Assembly (NCBI GenBank): GCA_024196135.1
Contig: JAMQCK010000051.1
Span: 59,824 to 123,823 of the forward strand
From: Pleurotus ostreatus/Saccharomyces cerevisiae fusant
Lineage: Eukaryota; Opisthokonta
Direction of reading: 5' to 3'
DNA: 64,000 nucleotides
Position numbers and translations under genes: made by a program. The first letter of the stretch is position 1; each line of letters starts with the position of its first letter. A model generated the notes under the pieces. The model was given only the letters and a program-made list of their open reading frames with translations, was not told the DNA's origin and made no database searches. Of the stretch, positions 19,973 to 31,029 are shown one piece after another.

Positions 19973-21384
19973 CTAGTGGCTGCGCTGGCTACTAGAGGTC
20001 ATCGGCGTCATGACTATCTCCTCGCACCATCCCTTCCTCGTTGCGTCTTGGCCGCTTTCCGAGAAGCGTGTCGACTGAGATGACGGCGACCACTCGCTGA
20101 CCATGCCGACGTCGGTGGTGAGATCCTGCGCCGTTGCTTCCTCGTCCACGGCCGCAGCTTGGGGGTCAGCCGCAGCGAAGTGGATGGTGTGCGACGCTTG
20201 AGGGTCGAGCAAGGTCTCCGTGGCTGAGCGTTGCAAGCCGACGACGAGGACGATGAAGGTCGGGTAGATGCCCTTTGTGATACCGGTCAGGTATCTGTCG
20301 TTGTGCGTGAAGAAGACTCACCGCGATATCGTGGTAAATGGATCCGATGATGAAGTAAGGGAAATGAGGGAGCTCGAGCAGTATGATGATAAGAAAGAAA
20401 GCCTCAAACGAAGGTTGATGCGCGTGACTTGTTATCAGTCGAGGGCGACGTACCCAAATGAGCACGTAGAGGAACCCGGACTCGACGAGTAAGAGGAGGA
20501 CCTTCTGAACCTGCGTCATCCTCGTCCAGGGACTGAAGCTTGGCTTGATGTTGCGTTGGTAGGACCTAAAAAATTGCGGTCAGGATTTTGTTGGACGATA
20601 ATAGTCAAAATGATCGCACCAAGCTTGTATGCCGACCAGGATCGTAGCGGAGAGGTTGATATAAACTTCGGGAATAGTCAAGGCGAGTGATTTTATCGTC
20701 GACTCGACGGTGTGTAGGGACCAAATATACTCGAGGACGATGCCGGCTGAAAAGCCGTCAACAAATTGACGCCACCATCATCGGTATAGCTCACCTATAC
20801 TGCCGCACATTCCTGATAGCAGGATGATCTTCACGAGAAGGTTGTCTGGCCACAGGACCCATGCTCTCCATATCACGATCGCGTCGCTCACGAGGTACTA
20901 GGTAGACCTTGAGCAAGATCAACAGGGGACGAGGTTGAGAGACGCACATTGTACCGCCATGCCAGAGTTGAGACTATGTTGAGGCGTGTTACCAAGTTCG
21001 CGGGATCGTTCGGCACGATGATATACGGCGGGACCTGAAGCAAGTAGTATCTGTCGGTGGCAACTACGGCTATCGTCGATGAGATGAAGAGGGTGACGAT
21101 CGCCGATGTGAGCCACCGAGAGCGTCGTTCATGATGCCTGATTTCGACGTGCCGGGGTCAGCGCAGCTTACTGTCGAAAGGGGAGATACGGACGCTAGGG
21201 CAGAGCCAGCAGCAACAAACAATGCTGCCTGTATACCTGGCGCCACGATCAGGCATCATACAACGAGTAAGTTAAAGGAATACTCACCGAAGAAGAGGAA
21301 ATCGAGGGCCGTCCGCATGAAGATCCATTGCATCTCCAAGACGTCCCCTGTGGCGAGCGGATGGTAGGACGCCTCAGACGTCAT
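19973..21384 (-). CDS. Basidiomycete multi-pass membrane protein (7-TM type)
   Basis: The start MTSEASYHPLATGDVLEMQW is followed by small exons that carry successive membrane segments: IQAALFVAAGSALASV, WLTSAIVTLFISSTIAVVAT, YLVSDAIVIWRAWVLWPDN, VKIILLSGMCGSI, VYINLSATILVGIQAW, VQKVLLLLVESGFLYVLIW and FFLIIILLELPHFPYFIIG. The SDAIV-WRAWVLWP block is typical of a large agaricomycete family of unknown function. A cytosolic Ser/Thr-rich tail ends SSSQRSH. At least seven introns are needed; the donor of the sixth membrane exon is uncertain. It might act as a receptor-like or transport protein, but no function is shown. Confidence 0.75.
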
Positions 21385-22342
21385 GGCGGCGGTCGAGGAG
21401 GGTAACAAGACCAGGTAGGGAGCGCGCCTCTTCTTCAATAAGTACTGCGCTACATTGACTTTCCCAGCGTGCGGCAGATGGTGATGGGTAAACTGCAGCT
21501 CTCAAAGCCCTCGAGAGTCTTGGCCAAATAGCAAAGTGGCGAGTGAACGGTAAACCTTAAGTGCGTTCGCTGTATCACCTCATCAGCATATCTGATATCA
21601 CTGACCGTATACAACATCCGAGGACGCACCCGTGGGCGTGGAGTGGAGTCGGACTGCGTCCTGTTCAATCGGAGCTCGTGATGACGAGAACACGATACGA
21701 GACGGAATGGGCGTACTGCCGACCTGACATGACGGTCATCTCACGCTATGTCCGGTGCCATTGACCTTTCAAAGTTCATTGATGCCAGCGGGAGTCTTCA
21801 GAAATGCGTGCAGCAACAAGAGTTGGCGAAGGCTCCAGGCGAACTCAGTGGCTATCGAATCCTTCTCACCAGAGATTGCCAGGTGTACGCTGTTGTATGA
21901 TCAATTCGCCGACATGTTCGGGAGGATTCAGCGCTAGAAGCCATGCGACTGCATGCCAGTAGGAAGGACGTGAGAGCCAAGAGCAAAAGTTCAATACCTC
22001 AAGGGGCAACAAGGCCACGCGGCCTCGGCCGATGCCGTGGCTATTGTTTCCGTATCCGGAAGCAAATTTGCTACCGTTTCTGCAAGATTCGGGCGTAAGC
22101 TGAGTATCTGGAGAGGTGATGCGCGTGAGGAGAAAGCATACGCTGTCAAGTCAATCGCTGCAGGCCAAACCTCACGGGTCAGGTATCTACTACGCCTACC
22201 GATTCGCCAATCCAGTCTTATTTCAGCAACACCGCAGTTCTCGACAAGCAGCATACGTTGAACAAGTTCAAGATACAAATACGATAAGAATACAAGGGAT
22301 AAGATTACATGCGCAGACCAAACTGTCCGAGTGGCGAACGGC
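21385..22342. other. Intergenic
   Basis: Upstream of the multi-pass membrane protein and downstream of the coiled-coil gene. Open frames are short and unsupported. I see nothing in it. Confidence 0.4.
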
Positions 22343-24787
22343 TCATTGACTGGGCTTCGCCTCCTTCGCAATCCGCTCTGCATTGGCCTTCCGCGCCAAT
22401 TTCGCCACCTGCGCGTACGAGCGCGCTGACGTCTGCCTCACGACGCCCGCCGATCCCACCTGCGACGCCGAGCCCGCATCCGACGAGCCTCCAGAGTCCA
22501 CGGTGTCCGACGTAGAGGAGTCGCACCCCTGCGCTGCCTGAGCCTCACCCGCGGGCTTGCTGAACAAGCTGGACGTCGGGATGGGCAGGGGACGATGCCT
22601 GGACAAGAAAGCGTTGCCAGAGCCTTCCACCAGCCGGCGCGCGTCCTCGCGCTGGCAGCGCTCGCGCCACGTCTGCCGCTCGGCGTCGACCTCACGGAAC
22701 TTGTTCTGCAGCGCGGCGTGGGCGGCCTGCAGTCTCGCGTAAGCAGCTTGAAGCGTGGCATGGGCGATCTGCGGTTGCGCACGCGCAGTCTGGAGCTCGT
22801 CGTGGTCAGCCTGAAGACGGTTGTGCTTGCGGTGAAGCTCGGCTAGTCTGCTTCGAAGACGGTCGTGCTTGGTCTCGAGGCGCGCATGACTGTCCTGGAG
22901 GCGGTCGTGGTCGGCACCTAGCTGCGCGCTCCTGCTCTGGATATGCTTGTGCTCGCCGAGCAGTTGGTCGTAGTCGGCCCTGGCTTTGTCGCGCTCGCTG
23001 CGTAGGCGCTCAAGATCGACCTTCAGTTCGTCGTACTCCTCTTGCAGGATCTCGCGGTCGGCGCGTAATCGATCGTGCTCGTCCTTGAGGTGCTCGAGCT
23101 CGTCTTGAACCCTACGAAGTTCTTCCTGCACGCGCTCCAGCTCGAACCGAGCCTGATCCAGCGCCTCCTCCGCCTCCCTCTGCTCCGCTTCCGCCTCCTT
23201 CCGCGCCCGCTCAAGCGCGTCCCGCCCCCGATCCAGCACATCCCTCTCCCGCTTCGCATCCGCGCAGCTCTGCACACTCTCCCAGTACCTGCGCTCCCGC
23301 TCCGTCCCAATCTCCCTCAGCTCCGCGACCTGGCTCTTCAGCGCCTCGATCAGACTCTCCCGCTCCTTAGCGACTTCCCTCAGCTCCGTAATCTGGCTCT
23401 CCCTCTCCGCGACCCAGGTCTCCAACTCCGCGATCTGGCGCTCCCGCTCCCTCCCCACCGCCGCGGACCGATCCTGCACCATCGCGCACCCACCGTTCGC
23501 GCTCGTCAGCACGCCGTTCGCGCCCGTTGGCACGCCGTTCGCGCCCGTTGGCACGCCGTTCGCACCCGTCCACATGCCGTTGCTGCTCGCCAGTCGGAGG
23601 ATCGCCTTCGCCTGCTTCTCGCAGCGGCGCTTGAGCTCGTCCGCTTCCTTCCCGCGCGCGGCTGCCTCCTCCTTGTCGCGCGCCCGCAGTGCCGACAGCT
23701 CCTTCTGCTGCTCGAAACAACGCGCCTCCCCCTCCGCGCGGCGCGCGCTCGACGCCTGCAGCTCATGCACTTGGTCGACCAGGTGACGCAGGCGCTCCTG
23801 TGCGCTCTGGGCTTGAGCTCGTGAGAATTGCGCTTCCGCACGTGCGCTTTTGGCTTCGATCCGCGCGTTCTGCGCATCGGCTCGCGCACGCAGCAATTCG
23901 ACCTGTACGCTCTTGGCCTCAGTCCGCGCGCTCTGTGCGTCCGCTCCCGCGTTCGGCGGGTCGGTTGGCGCACGGAATGCAGAATCTTGCACATCTTGAC
24001 ACCCGTCCAGCCCCCGCAGTTGCGCCTCTAGCCCCCTCAGCGTCTGCATGATAGCCGCCGTCTGCACGCTCGCGGGGACCCGAGGGTGCTGGGGTGGAGT
24101 AGACGATTGCGCTCCTGAAGACACAAACGACTGTGCATGTGCAGACAACGTCGACGTGTTGCTGAAGCGCGGAGGACAAGTATTGCTTGTCGCCGAAGGA
24201 TCGGTGAGACTTAGACCAAGCTGATTAGGCCGCGAGGAGGGCGGGATCAGTCCTGGTGGAGTGCGTAGCCCAGGTGGACGATATATTCCAGGAGGATGGA
24301 GCGGTGCAGTTGGATGTGGTGGTGCAGTCGGATGGGGCGGTGCAGTTGGATGATACACCCCAGGTGGCCGGTCGAGCCCATGCGGCCGCGAGAGCCCCAG
24401 CAGAGGTCTCAGGACGGGCGACGGAGTGAGGGATAGAGAGGATGGCGGGCTCGCACCCGATAAGGAGGGGCTGTATCCCGACGAGGCAGAGTAGATATTC
24501 TGTTGTGAGGTGCTCTTCTGCGGGAAAGATGGAGTGCTTCCCTGCGATGTGGAGTGGATGTTCTGCTGGGTGGGAAGGACATGCTGATGCAAGGATGAGG
24601 ATTCGTTTCCCTGTGAGAAGGAGGCACTATTCACCGGCAAGAAGGAGGGGCTACTCCCCTGCGAGAGAGAGGGACTGCTCCCCTGCGGGAAAGATGCACC
24701 ATTCCCCAAAGGGACGAACGGATGGCTCCTCTGAGACAAGGAGGGACTATTCCCTGGCGCAGCGGAGGGGGACGCTCGCCACGACAT
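22343..24787 (-). CDS. Long coiled-coil protein with low-complexity N-terminus
   Basis: A single uninterrupted frame of 814 residues, unusual next to its intron-rich neighbours. Residues 1-230 are Ser/Pro/Gln-rich with imperfect repeats (GNSPSLSQ, SSPSLSQGS, PPHPTAPPHPTAP, PPGIYRPPG). Residues about 265-350 are Ala/Arg/Gln coiled coil (ARADAQNARIEAKSARAEAQ). Then come three to four copies of GANGVPT, and from about 470 to 740 a heptad-rich coiled coil (DELEHLKDEHDRLRADREI, HDRLRSRLAELHRKHNRLQ). The Ser-rich tail is basic at the end (KLARKANAERIAKEAKPSQ). No catalytic domain is seen. It could be a cytoskeletal or scaffold protein; no specific homologue is recognised. Confidence 0.75.
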   Translation of the reverse strand: MSWRASPSAAPGNSPSLSQRSHPFVPLGNGASFPQGSSPSLSQGSSPSFLPVNSASFSQGNESSSLHQHVLPTQQNIHSTSQGSTPSFPQKSTSQQNIYSASSGYSPSLSGASPPSSLSLTPSPVLRPLLGLSRPHGLDRPPGVYHPTAPPHPTAPPHPTAPLHPPGIYRPPGLRTPPGLIPPSSRPNQLGLSLTDPSATSNTCPPRFSNTSTLSAHAQSFVSSGAQSSTPPQHPRVPASVQTAAIMQTLRGLEAQLRGLDGCQDVQDSAFRAPTDPPNAGADAQSARTEAKSVQVELLRARADAQNARIEAKSARAEAQFSRAQAQSAQERLRHLVDQVHELQASSARRAEGEARCFEQQKELSALRARDKEEAAARGKEADELKRRCEKQAKAILRLASSNGMWTGANGVPTGANGVPTGANGVLTSANGGCAMVQDRSAAVGRERERQIAELETWVAERESQITELREVAKERESLIEALKSQVAELREIGTERERRYWESVQSCADAKRERDVLDRGRDALERARKEAEAEQREAEEALDQARFELERVQEELRRVQDELEHLKDEHDRLRADREILQEEYDELKVDLERLRSERDKARADYDQLLGEHKHIQSRSAQLGADHDRLQDSHARLETKHDRLRSRLAELHRKHNRLQADHDELQTARAQPQIAHATLQAAYARLQAAHAALQNKFREVDAERQTWRERCQREDARRLVEGSGNAFLSRHRPLPIPTSSLFSKPAGEAQAAQGCDSSTSDTVDSGGSSDAGSASQVGSAGVVRQTSARSYAQVAKLARKANAERIAKEAKPSQ

Positions 24788-25158
24788 GGGTCAGCTGACG
24801 GCGGTGGCAGTCGGGAGTGCTGACAGCGTTGGACGATGGATGTCGGCGGCGGTGGAGGATGGGTGCGCTGACGAGGGTGGCAGGTTCTTCGCCAAGATGG
24901 ACGGGAGGAAACGCCGCGGTGGCAGGCAGATCATTAGGTTGCGAGTGTTATATATGTTGAGGGCTTCGCTTTCACGAGACCATGCTTTGAGTGCGCAGGC
25001 CTGAGGATAAAGTCGTCAAAGGAGGGTGTCGGGGCCTGCGAGGTGATGGTGGCGGAGGCCGTAGCCCGACAATGTATAGACGTGCTTGGACCGTGGACGC
25101 AGGCTGAAAGGAATGGCAGGCGCGGTGGCAGGGCTCACTCCCTGAGGAACGACGCCGA
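24788..25158. other. Intergenic
   Basis: Upstream of the coiled-coil gene and downstream of the Nudix gene. No feature is recognised. Confidence 0.4.
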
Positions 25159-26286
25159 CTATGCCGACGCGTGCTCATTGACATTCGCAGACGATCGGCT
25201 GTACGCAGGCGTCGACTGGCCGCTCGCCAAGGAGTCATTGACGATGTAGGGATTATTGACTCGAGTTGATATGCCATTCCGGGCCCTGGCGGCGATCGTA
25301 AGGGAGTGAAAGGCAAGGTCGGAGAAGTCCTTGGGTTGTCCGGGCGGGTTGCGCTCGTAGTGGGGTGCTTCGGCATAGGCGATGGAGGCGACTTTGATCT
25401 GTGGAGGATGTGATGAGGAAGCGAAATGAGTCAAGAGGTCGAGAGACGCACCAGCACGTCCGCCGTGAGCCCTGAGACCGGAGAAGCCGTGCTTCGGAAG
25501 CGGTGGTAGCGGTAGAATAGGCCTTGAAGGTCGGGGAAGGCGGAGAGGGCCTCGTCGGTGTATCGCTGCGCAGACATAAGAAAGGAGAGGGAATGGGGGC
25601 CTGCGAACAACGTACATGATACTCCTCCAACCACGGCCAGTCCTCGGAGCCTTTGGGCACGAGCGATCGGGATTGCATCTCGCTGGGATCGAGTATGGGG
25701 TGCAGCGGATGGGTGAAGATATGCGCGACCTCATCCGCATTCGCCTCCAGGGTGTAAAGCAGGCTGACATCGGACAGCAGCGCCACGACAGGTGTCACAA
25801 TGAGGTGATGGGCGGACACGAAGGGATCGAGAAGGCAGATCGGATGGACGTGCGGGCTGGACAAAGGAAGCTTGACTTCCTCGTGGGCTTCCCGGAGCTG
25901 ATGAAGATGAGATTCCGTCTTCCCTTTGTACTCCCTTGATCTTACCGCTGTCTCGACGATGTTCGCGTCCGTGGGGTCTACCCGTCCGCCTGGGAGGGCT
26001 GTTTGTCCGCTGTGGGTCCTCAGAGACTTCGAGCGCGTTGTCAAGAGAACATGCAGCTGCTCATCGCGCTCGAACAGTAGGACGAGGACCCCGGCCAGTT
26101 TTAACGTAGGGTGGGCCGACCTGTACCGGTATGATCATGCCATTCAGCTCACAGATGGGTGACGAACAGGTCTGCCAGATTGCTGGTGGCATAGTAGTCC
26201 CTCAGTCGTTGTATGCACTGTCTGGACGTCTCCGAGAAACCATCGAGGGCTGCAGATGGCAATTCGGGGAGAACAACGACGTTCAT
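25159..26286 (-). CDS. Nudix hydrolase, CoA diphosphatase type (NUDT7/PCD1-like)
   Basis: Exon 1 reads MNVVVLPELPSAALDGFSE..., then an intron of about 30 bp leads into HPTLKLAGVLVLLFERDEQL. The Nudix box is split by an intron: LPGGRVDPTDANIVETA | LREAHEEVKLP, matching the GX5EX7REUXEEXGU pattern in its CoA-type form. Later exons give RYTDEALSAFPDLQGLFYRY and IKVASIAYAEAPHYERNPPG, and the protein ends NVNEHASA. The family cleaves CoA and its derivatives, often in peroxisomes; no clear C-terminal SKL-type signal is present here. The very short first intron is the weakest part of the model. The gene is divergent from the next one. Confidence 0.85.
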
Positions 26287-26423
26287 GCCGAAGAGCGGAG
26301 GGGAGGGGGCGGGCGGGTGACGCAAAGGGCACGTGCGCGCCGAACAATAGGCGCGTGCCCTTTGTGTACGTGTGTTAGGCTGCGCCCCCGCGTGCAGGTG
26401 CAATAACCTCGTCCCCGACGGTC
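26287..26423. promoter_or_regulatory. Compact bidirectional promoter (137 bp)
   Basis: The Nudix gene and the large disordered-protein gene start on opposite strands only 137 bp apart. The segment has a near-inverted repeat (AAAGGGCACGTGCGCGCC...GGCGCGTGCCCTTTG, about 26326-26363) containing a CACGTG E-box-like core, a plausible shared regulatory site. Confidence 0.55.
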
Positions 26424-29400
26424 ATGGCGTCGCCGCCGCGAAACCCCTCCCCCGAGCGCACGGGCATCTTCTCCAGCGTCTTCGACTTTGTCTCGCGCGA
26501 ATTTGAATGCTTTGTCGCGAATGCCACAGGGCGGGCCGATGAGCAGGTGCGGCGATCAACTATCCGCGAAATACAATAGATCACCCATATCCGTATTGCC
26601 AAACAGGCGCCCCCGCAGCACAAGGCACATAACAAGCTGAGGAAGGAGCCGGGGAGGTTCAGGAAGACGCGACACGACTCCCCGAACGCGCGCAATGCAG
26701 CGAAGAAGGTCGAGAGAGCGAAACAGGCTGCGCGCGAACGCGACCGCGCAAATGCGGGGGAATCGGCCAGGAAACGCGCCGAGACGCGTCCCCAAGAGGG
26801 GGAACAGGGTGCGTAGTCTATATATCTGCTTAGGTCGTCGTCCTTATTGTCTGCAGATCAACCAGCTACATCCTCGTTCAACATGCCGCCCCCACCTGTT
26901 CCTGCCGCTTCATCCTCACGACCTACCATGCCAGGATCCCTTTTCCCTCGGTCACCATCCATGATGCCAGAAACACCCCGCCCTATCCTTCAATTCACCC
27001 CTGCGACACCTATACGGGAGACCGTCGTCGAAGAACACCTACCCACACCGACGCGCTCACCCCCCAAACGCGCACGTGCGAACAACGGCGCGTCGCACTC
27101 GGCCGACGCGCCCCCCACGAGGCCCATACGCGAGACCAGGATTGAGGAAACTCTACCCCCACCGACGCACTTATCTCCCAGACGCGCACGTACGAACAGC
27201 AGCGGGTCACACCGCCCTCAAGGGGACGACAACATCATTGTCATCTCCGACGAAGAAGAGGAGCAGGACGATGGCTACCCTCCCCGCATCCCCTCATCTG
27301 CCAAGGGCAAGGGCCGCGCGGATGAGGCCGACACCACCATGGCCAGGCACGAGCGCATGCTACGCATGGAGCGCGAGCTCACTGTGGTCAAGCAAGAACA
27401 AGACGAGAATGAGCTTCGGTGGGCGCGCGAACCGACTGTTGGACCAGACACGGAGCGCGAGCGACAGCGGGATAAGGAGCGTATACGAATTTTGGAAGAG
27501 GAAATACAGCGGTTGAAGGAGGAGGTATGTGATACGCGTCCCTCCCTTCTCTCCCCTCCCTTTACCCCTTTCCGCTTCCCCGTCGACCTCAACTAACCTC
27601 GTACCCAGCTCTCCCGCCGCCCGATCATCACCAGCATGGGTCCTCCACCGCCCCCTCCGCCCCCTCCCCCGCCGCCAACTATGACCGTCCGCGCCCCGAC
27701 GACGCACACAGACCACCTCCTATCCAATCTGCGCGCCGGCCTAAAGCACATGCCCCCTCCCACCGAGAAACCCATTAATCGCGGCGCGGCAGCCCGCCCA
27801 GCCGTTGGGCTACCGGCAGACAAGATGGCAGCCTTTTTGCAGGAAATGAAGAGTGTGAGGCTAAGGAAGGTGCCGTCAGGGAAGGAGCTTAACCAGTCAG
27901 CAAACGGAGGTGGTCTGGTATCGACTGGGAGCACTGGAGGTGGTTTCACCCAATCGGTGGGCCCGGGCGTGCCGAGCGCGCAGCAGGGCATCGACCGCGG
28001 GGCAACCCGTCCATCCGAGATCGCGGCGAGCTTGGTGAAGTCGTTGAGGCGGACGGGATCCAACCTATCAGTTAACCGCGAAGGGCTGACGAGGAGTCGC
28101 AATGGGTCGAACGCATCGTTGACGGACGCGTCGTCGCGCGAGCATCACGCGCCGATCAGGACATCCAGGGACGGTGGATCGGCTTCTGGAGCTCAGTCGA
28201 TCTCGAGCGGTCAAGCTGCCTCCTCGAGCGGTCAAACTGCCTCTTCCCGGGACCAAACCGTGTCTTTGCGAGATACTACTTCAGCCTCGCGGGATCCTAC
28301 GTCGGCTTCTAGAGATCACTCCTCCTCTGGCGAAGAGCGAGGATCACGCGGCGGACCGCGACGCCAGACCATCGCCGTCGCCCCGGAGGTCGCGCAGGTG
28401 GGCAACAAGCGCAGGCGGGAAGCGAATGATGGGGGGAGCGTGTGGGATAATATCCGTACGTCGTCATGTCTCCTGGCTAACATGTTGTACTTACCCATGG
28501 ATCCTGCAGGTGCCGCAGCCAAGCGTCGTACGCTGGCCCTCGCGTCCGGCGAGTCGAGCTTCGCGTCGACCATCAGCTGGCGGAGTCGGAAGTCGATCGA
28601 TATGGGGCGGCGCAATTCGCTCGATACGGGGCGTCATAATTCACTCGATACCTCGAGTGCGGCAGCGCCGTCAAGAACAGCCTCTGCGACTTCGTCGTCG
28701 GACACGTCGAATACCTCGATGGCGTCCGCGAATATGTCGACGGGGTCTGCGAATGCAACTACGAACGCGTCTATGCGGTATGCAAACGTGTCTACGCGGT
28801 CTGCGAATGCGTCTACGGGGTCTACCAAAGCGCCTGTGCGGTCCGCCAACGCGTCGACTGCGCATGAGAGTGGGCCAATGCGGACATCCTTCTCTGCAAG
28901 CTCGTCCCGTTTACATAATGCTGCTCCGACTTCACATTTCACCAAGGCGCCATCCAGCTCTCGCTTCAACCCCGCGACATCTAACTCTCGCTTCGACGAT
29001 GCGTCGTCACGTTCGCGCTATACCAACGCTGCCTCGACCTCACAGCCCCTTCGTCAGTCAACCTACCTTGACGCGCCGATACCACCTCAGTCATCTTCGG
29101 TCAACCCCACGCCGTCGCTCTGCTCAGATAACAGCGGTGAACGTGAGGAGGAGCGCCTTCCGTCGACACCACCGTTCCCGCCCGCCGATACGCGACCCAG
29201 GATACGAGTACCACCGCGCGATGGTGAAACCTACCAAAGCCAGGCTACAGGCTATCCCACTCGAGTGTCTGTGTACCAGAATCAGGGAGCGTCAAGCAGC
29301 ACGGGTATGCGGGACGAGCAGATGGATGTCGACATGGAGAGGGTATCTATGCGATCCAAGACGCCGCCGCGCAGACCTCCGACCCCGCCACCGCCGTCAT

Positions 29401-30440
29401 CGCTGGGCAAGCGTGTGCCCCAGTCTCCCTTGCCTGCGCGGGAGCTCTCACTTTCGCGGCCGAGGGCACCGGGGAGAATGGGCAGGACGCCCAGCGGGGA
29501 GAGCAACGGAGGTCGCGAGCCACCTCCGCCTGCACCCCGGTTTTCCACCAGCGGTCCACAACGCGTACCTGCGCGGCGAGTGCCGGCCGTCCCTCCACCG
29601 CGGGTACCCATATCGGAATCGTCGGACGACGAGCTGTCCTTCAATCCGTTCGCTACGCAGCAACGGCGGGATATGTCATCGCAGAACCTGATGGATATGA
29701 CGCTGGGTGACCTGCGAACGACGCGCGAGCTGGATATGACCATGGACGCGAGCCCGTCTCCGCGAGGAATGCCTACGCCAAAGCCACGAGCGCGCGAGGT
29801 GAAGGCGCAGCGCGTGCCCAAAAAGTCGGCACAGGGACAGGCTTTGACCTCCCGCGGCCCTCAGGCGTCGGCCAACTCGTTTAACGAGTCAGGAAACTCT
29901 ACATTCCGTCTCACCGCGCCATCGCGCCAACTTGCGCCCTCTCGGCAGGCTGCGTCTACTCAAGAAGCTACTTCCTCTCGTTCTGCCTCCAGGCCCAGAA
30001 TACGAGTCCCTCCGCCGCCACCTTCTCTGCGCCGCCCAGCTACCCCGGAGGGCGATCAGGACCCAGATGAGTCGCTTGCCGCCGAGCTGCGCCGTGCGTC
30101 GTCCGACGACGATCCGCTCGAGAGCGGTGTCCTCACGGGCTTCGGGCAGCGCAGTAAGCGTCGTGGTTTCCAGGCGCACGGGGGCGCAGGAGGGACGCCC
30201 GTGTTCATGGGCGTGGGATACGTCGAAGGCGCGATAGACAGTGATGAGGCGGAACAAGAGGAGGTCGAAGTTGCGGTGCCCTTGCATGACGACGACGACG
30301 AGGACGAGTACCAACCAGATGAGGAGGACGAGGACATCGAAGAATGGGAGGCGGAGGAGGCGAGGAAGAAGTGGGGCGTCAGAGGGGCGAGACCGCCGAC
30401 ACCTCCGAAGCAAAAGGCTCGGGGGCGCGCAAGGAAGTGA
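26424..30440 (+). CDS. Large disordered proline-rich protein, possible WH2-like motif
   Basis: Start MASPPRNPSPERTGIFSSVF. Introns lie at about 26547-26606, 26809-26857, 27524-27608 and 28452-28509. Segments in order: a basic region (KKVERAKQAARERDRANAG); two repeated blocks in which TPIRETVVEEHLPTPT is echoed by RPIRETRIEETLPPPT; an acidic patch; a short coiled coil; 12 consecutive prolines; then MAAFLQEMKSVRLRKVPSG, which resembles a WH2 actin-binding motif. After these come long Ser/Thr-rich repeats (SASTGS, MRYANVSTRSANAST), more Pro-rich blocks, an acidic stretch and a basic end KARGRARK. About 1,250 residues. The motif resemblance is an inference; no catalytic domain is visible. Confidence 0.75.
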
Positions 30441-31029
30441 AGAGAAGATTGTTATGTTTCTTACGACTCTGAACACATCTAGTACGTCCGCTTGTATATA
30501 TGTACGTGGCTGTCTGTCCGGCTTTCTCGATGCTATCTAAGCTTTCTTGTTTGCTGTCTCAGCTTCTTGGCTGTTGTACTTTGAATGCAATCGTCTACCT
30601 CTCTGTTCAAATTTGAGCTCGTTCGACTAATGATTGCCACAATAAGTACGGTAGAATATCAGAAGTGGTGAGTGCGTGAAGTGCTCTATGGTGGTAGACT
30701 ACTGGTTCCCTGTCCAGTACAACCCAATTCAGTACGCGTCAAGAGACCTAAGGTAGCTACTATAGATACAAAGCCCTGGGTATACACGATGAGGAGCCGG
30801 TTCATCGTTTGTCTAATAAATACACAGGAGGAACGAATGGCGGTGAAAAAAAGAAATCAAAAGTCAGCGCACAAGCTAACCAATATTTTGTCCGGTCAGA
30901 TGGACGCGAGTCAGGATGACTGGAGTCCATAGATTTGACCGGAATGAGGGAAGGCGCCGCCGTCGAAAAGCTTGTTTGACGCCTAGAATGAGCAGCTGCT
31001 GATGGCAGCACCGCCCCCCTCCCCTTTTA
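30441..31029. other. 3' intergenic between convergent genes
   Basis: AT-richer DNA after two convergent genes. No coding or RNA feature is recognised. Confidence 0.4.

Noticed and set aside
23075..23824. 249-codon plus-strand Leu/Arg-rich frame
   Set aside because: Antisense shadow of the coiled-coil gene.
28174..29691. 505-codon plus-strand frame, very Arg-rich
   Set aside because: Out-of-frame shadow of the disordered-protein gene; its repeats are the same DNA repeats read in another frame.
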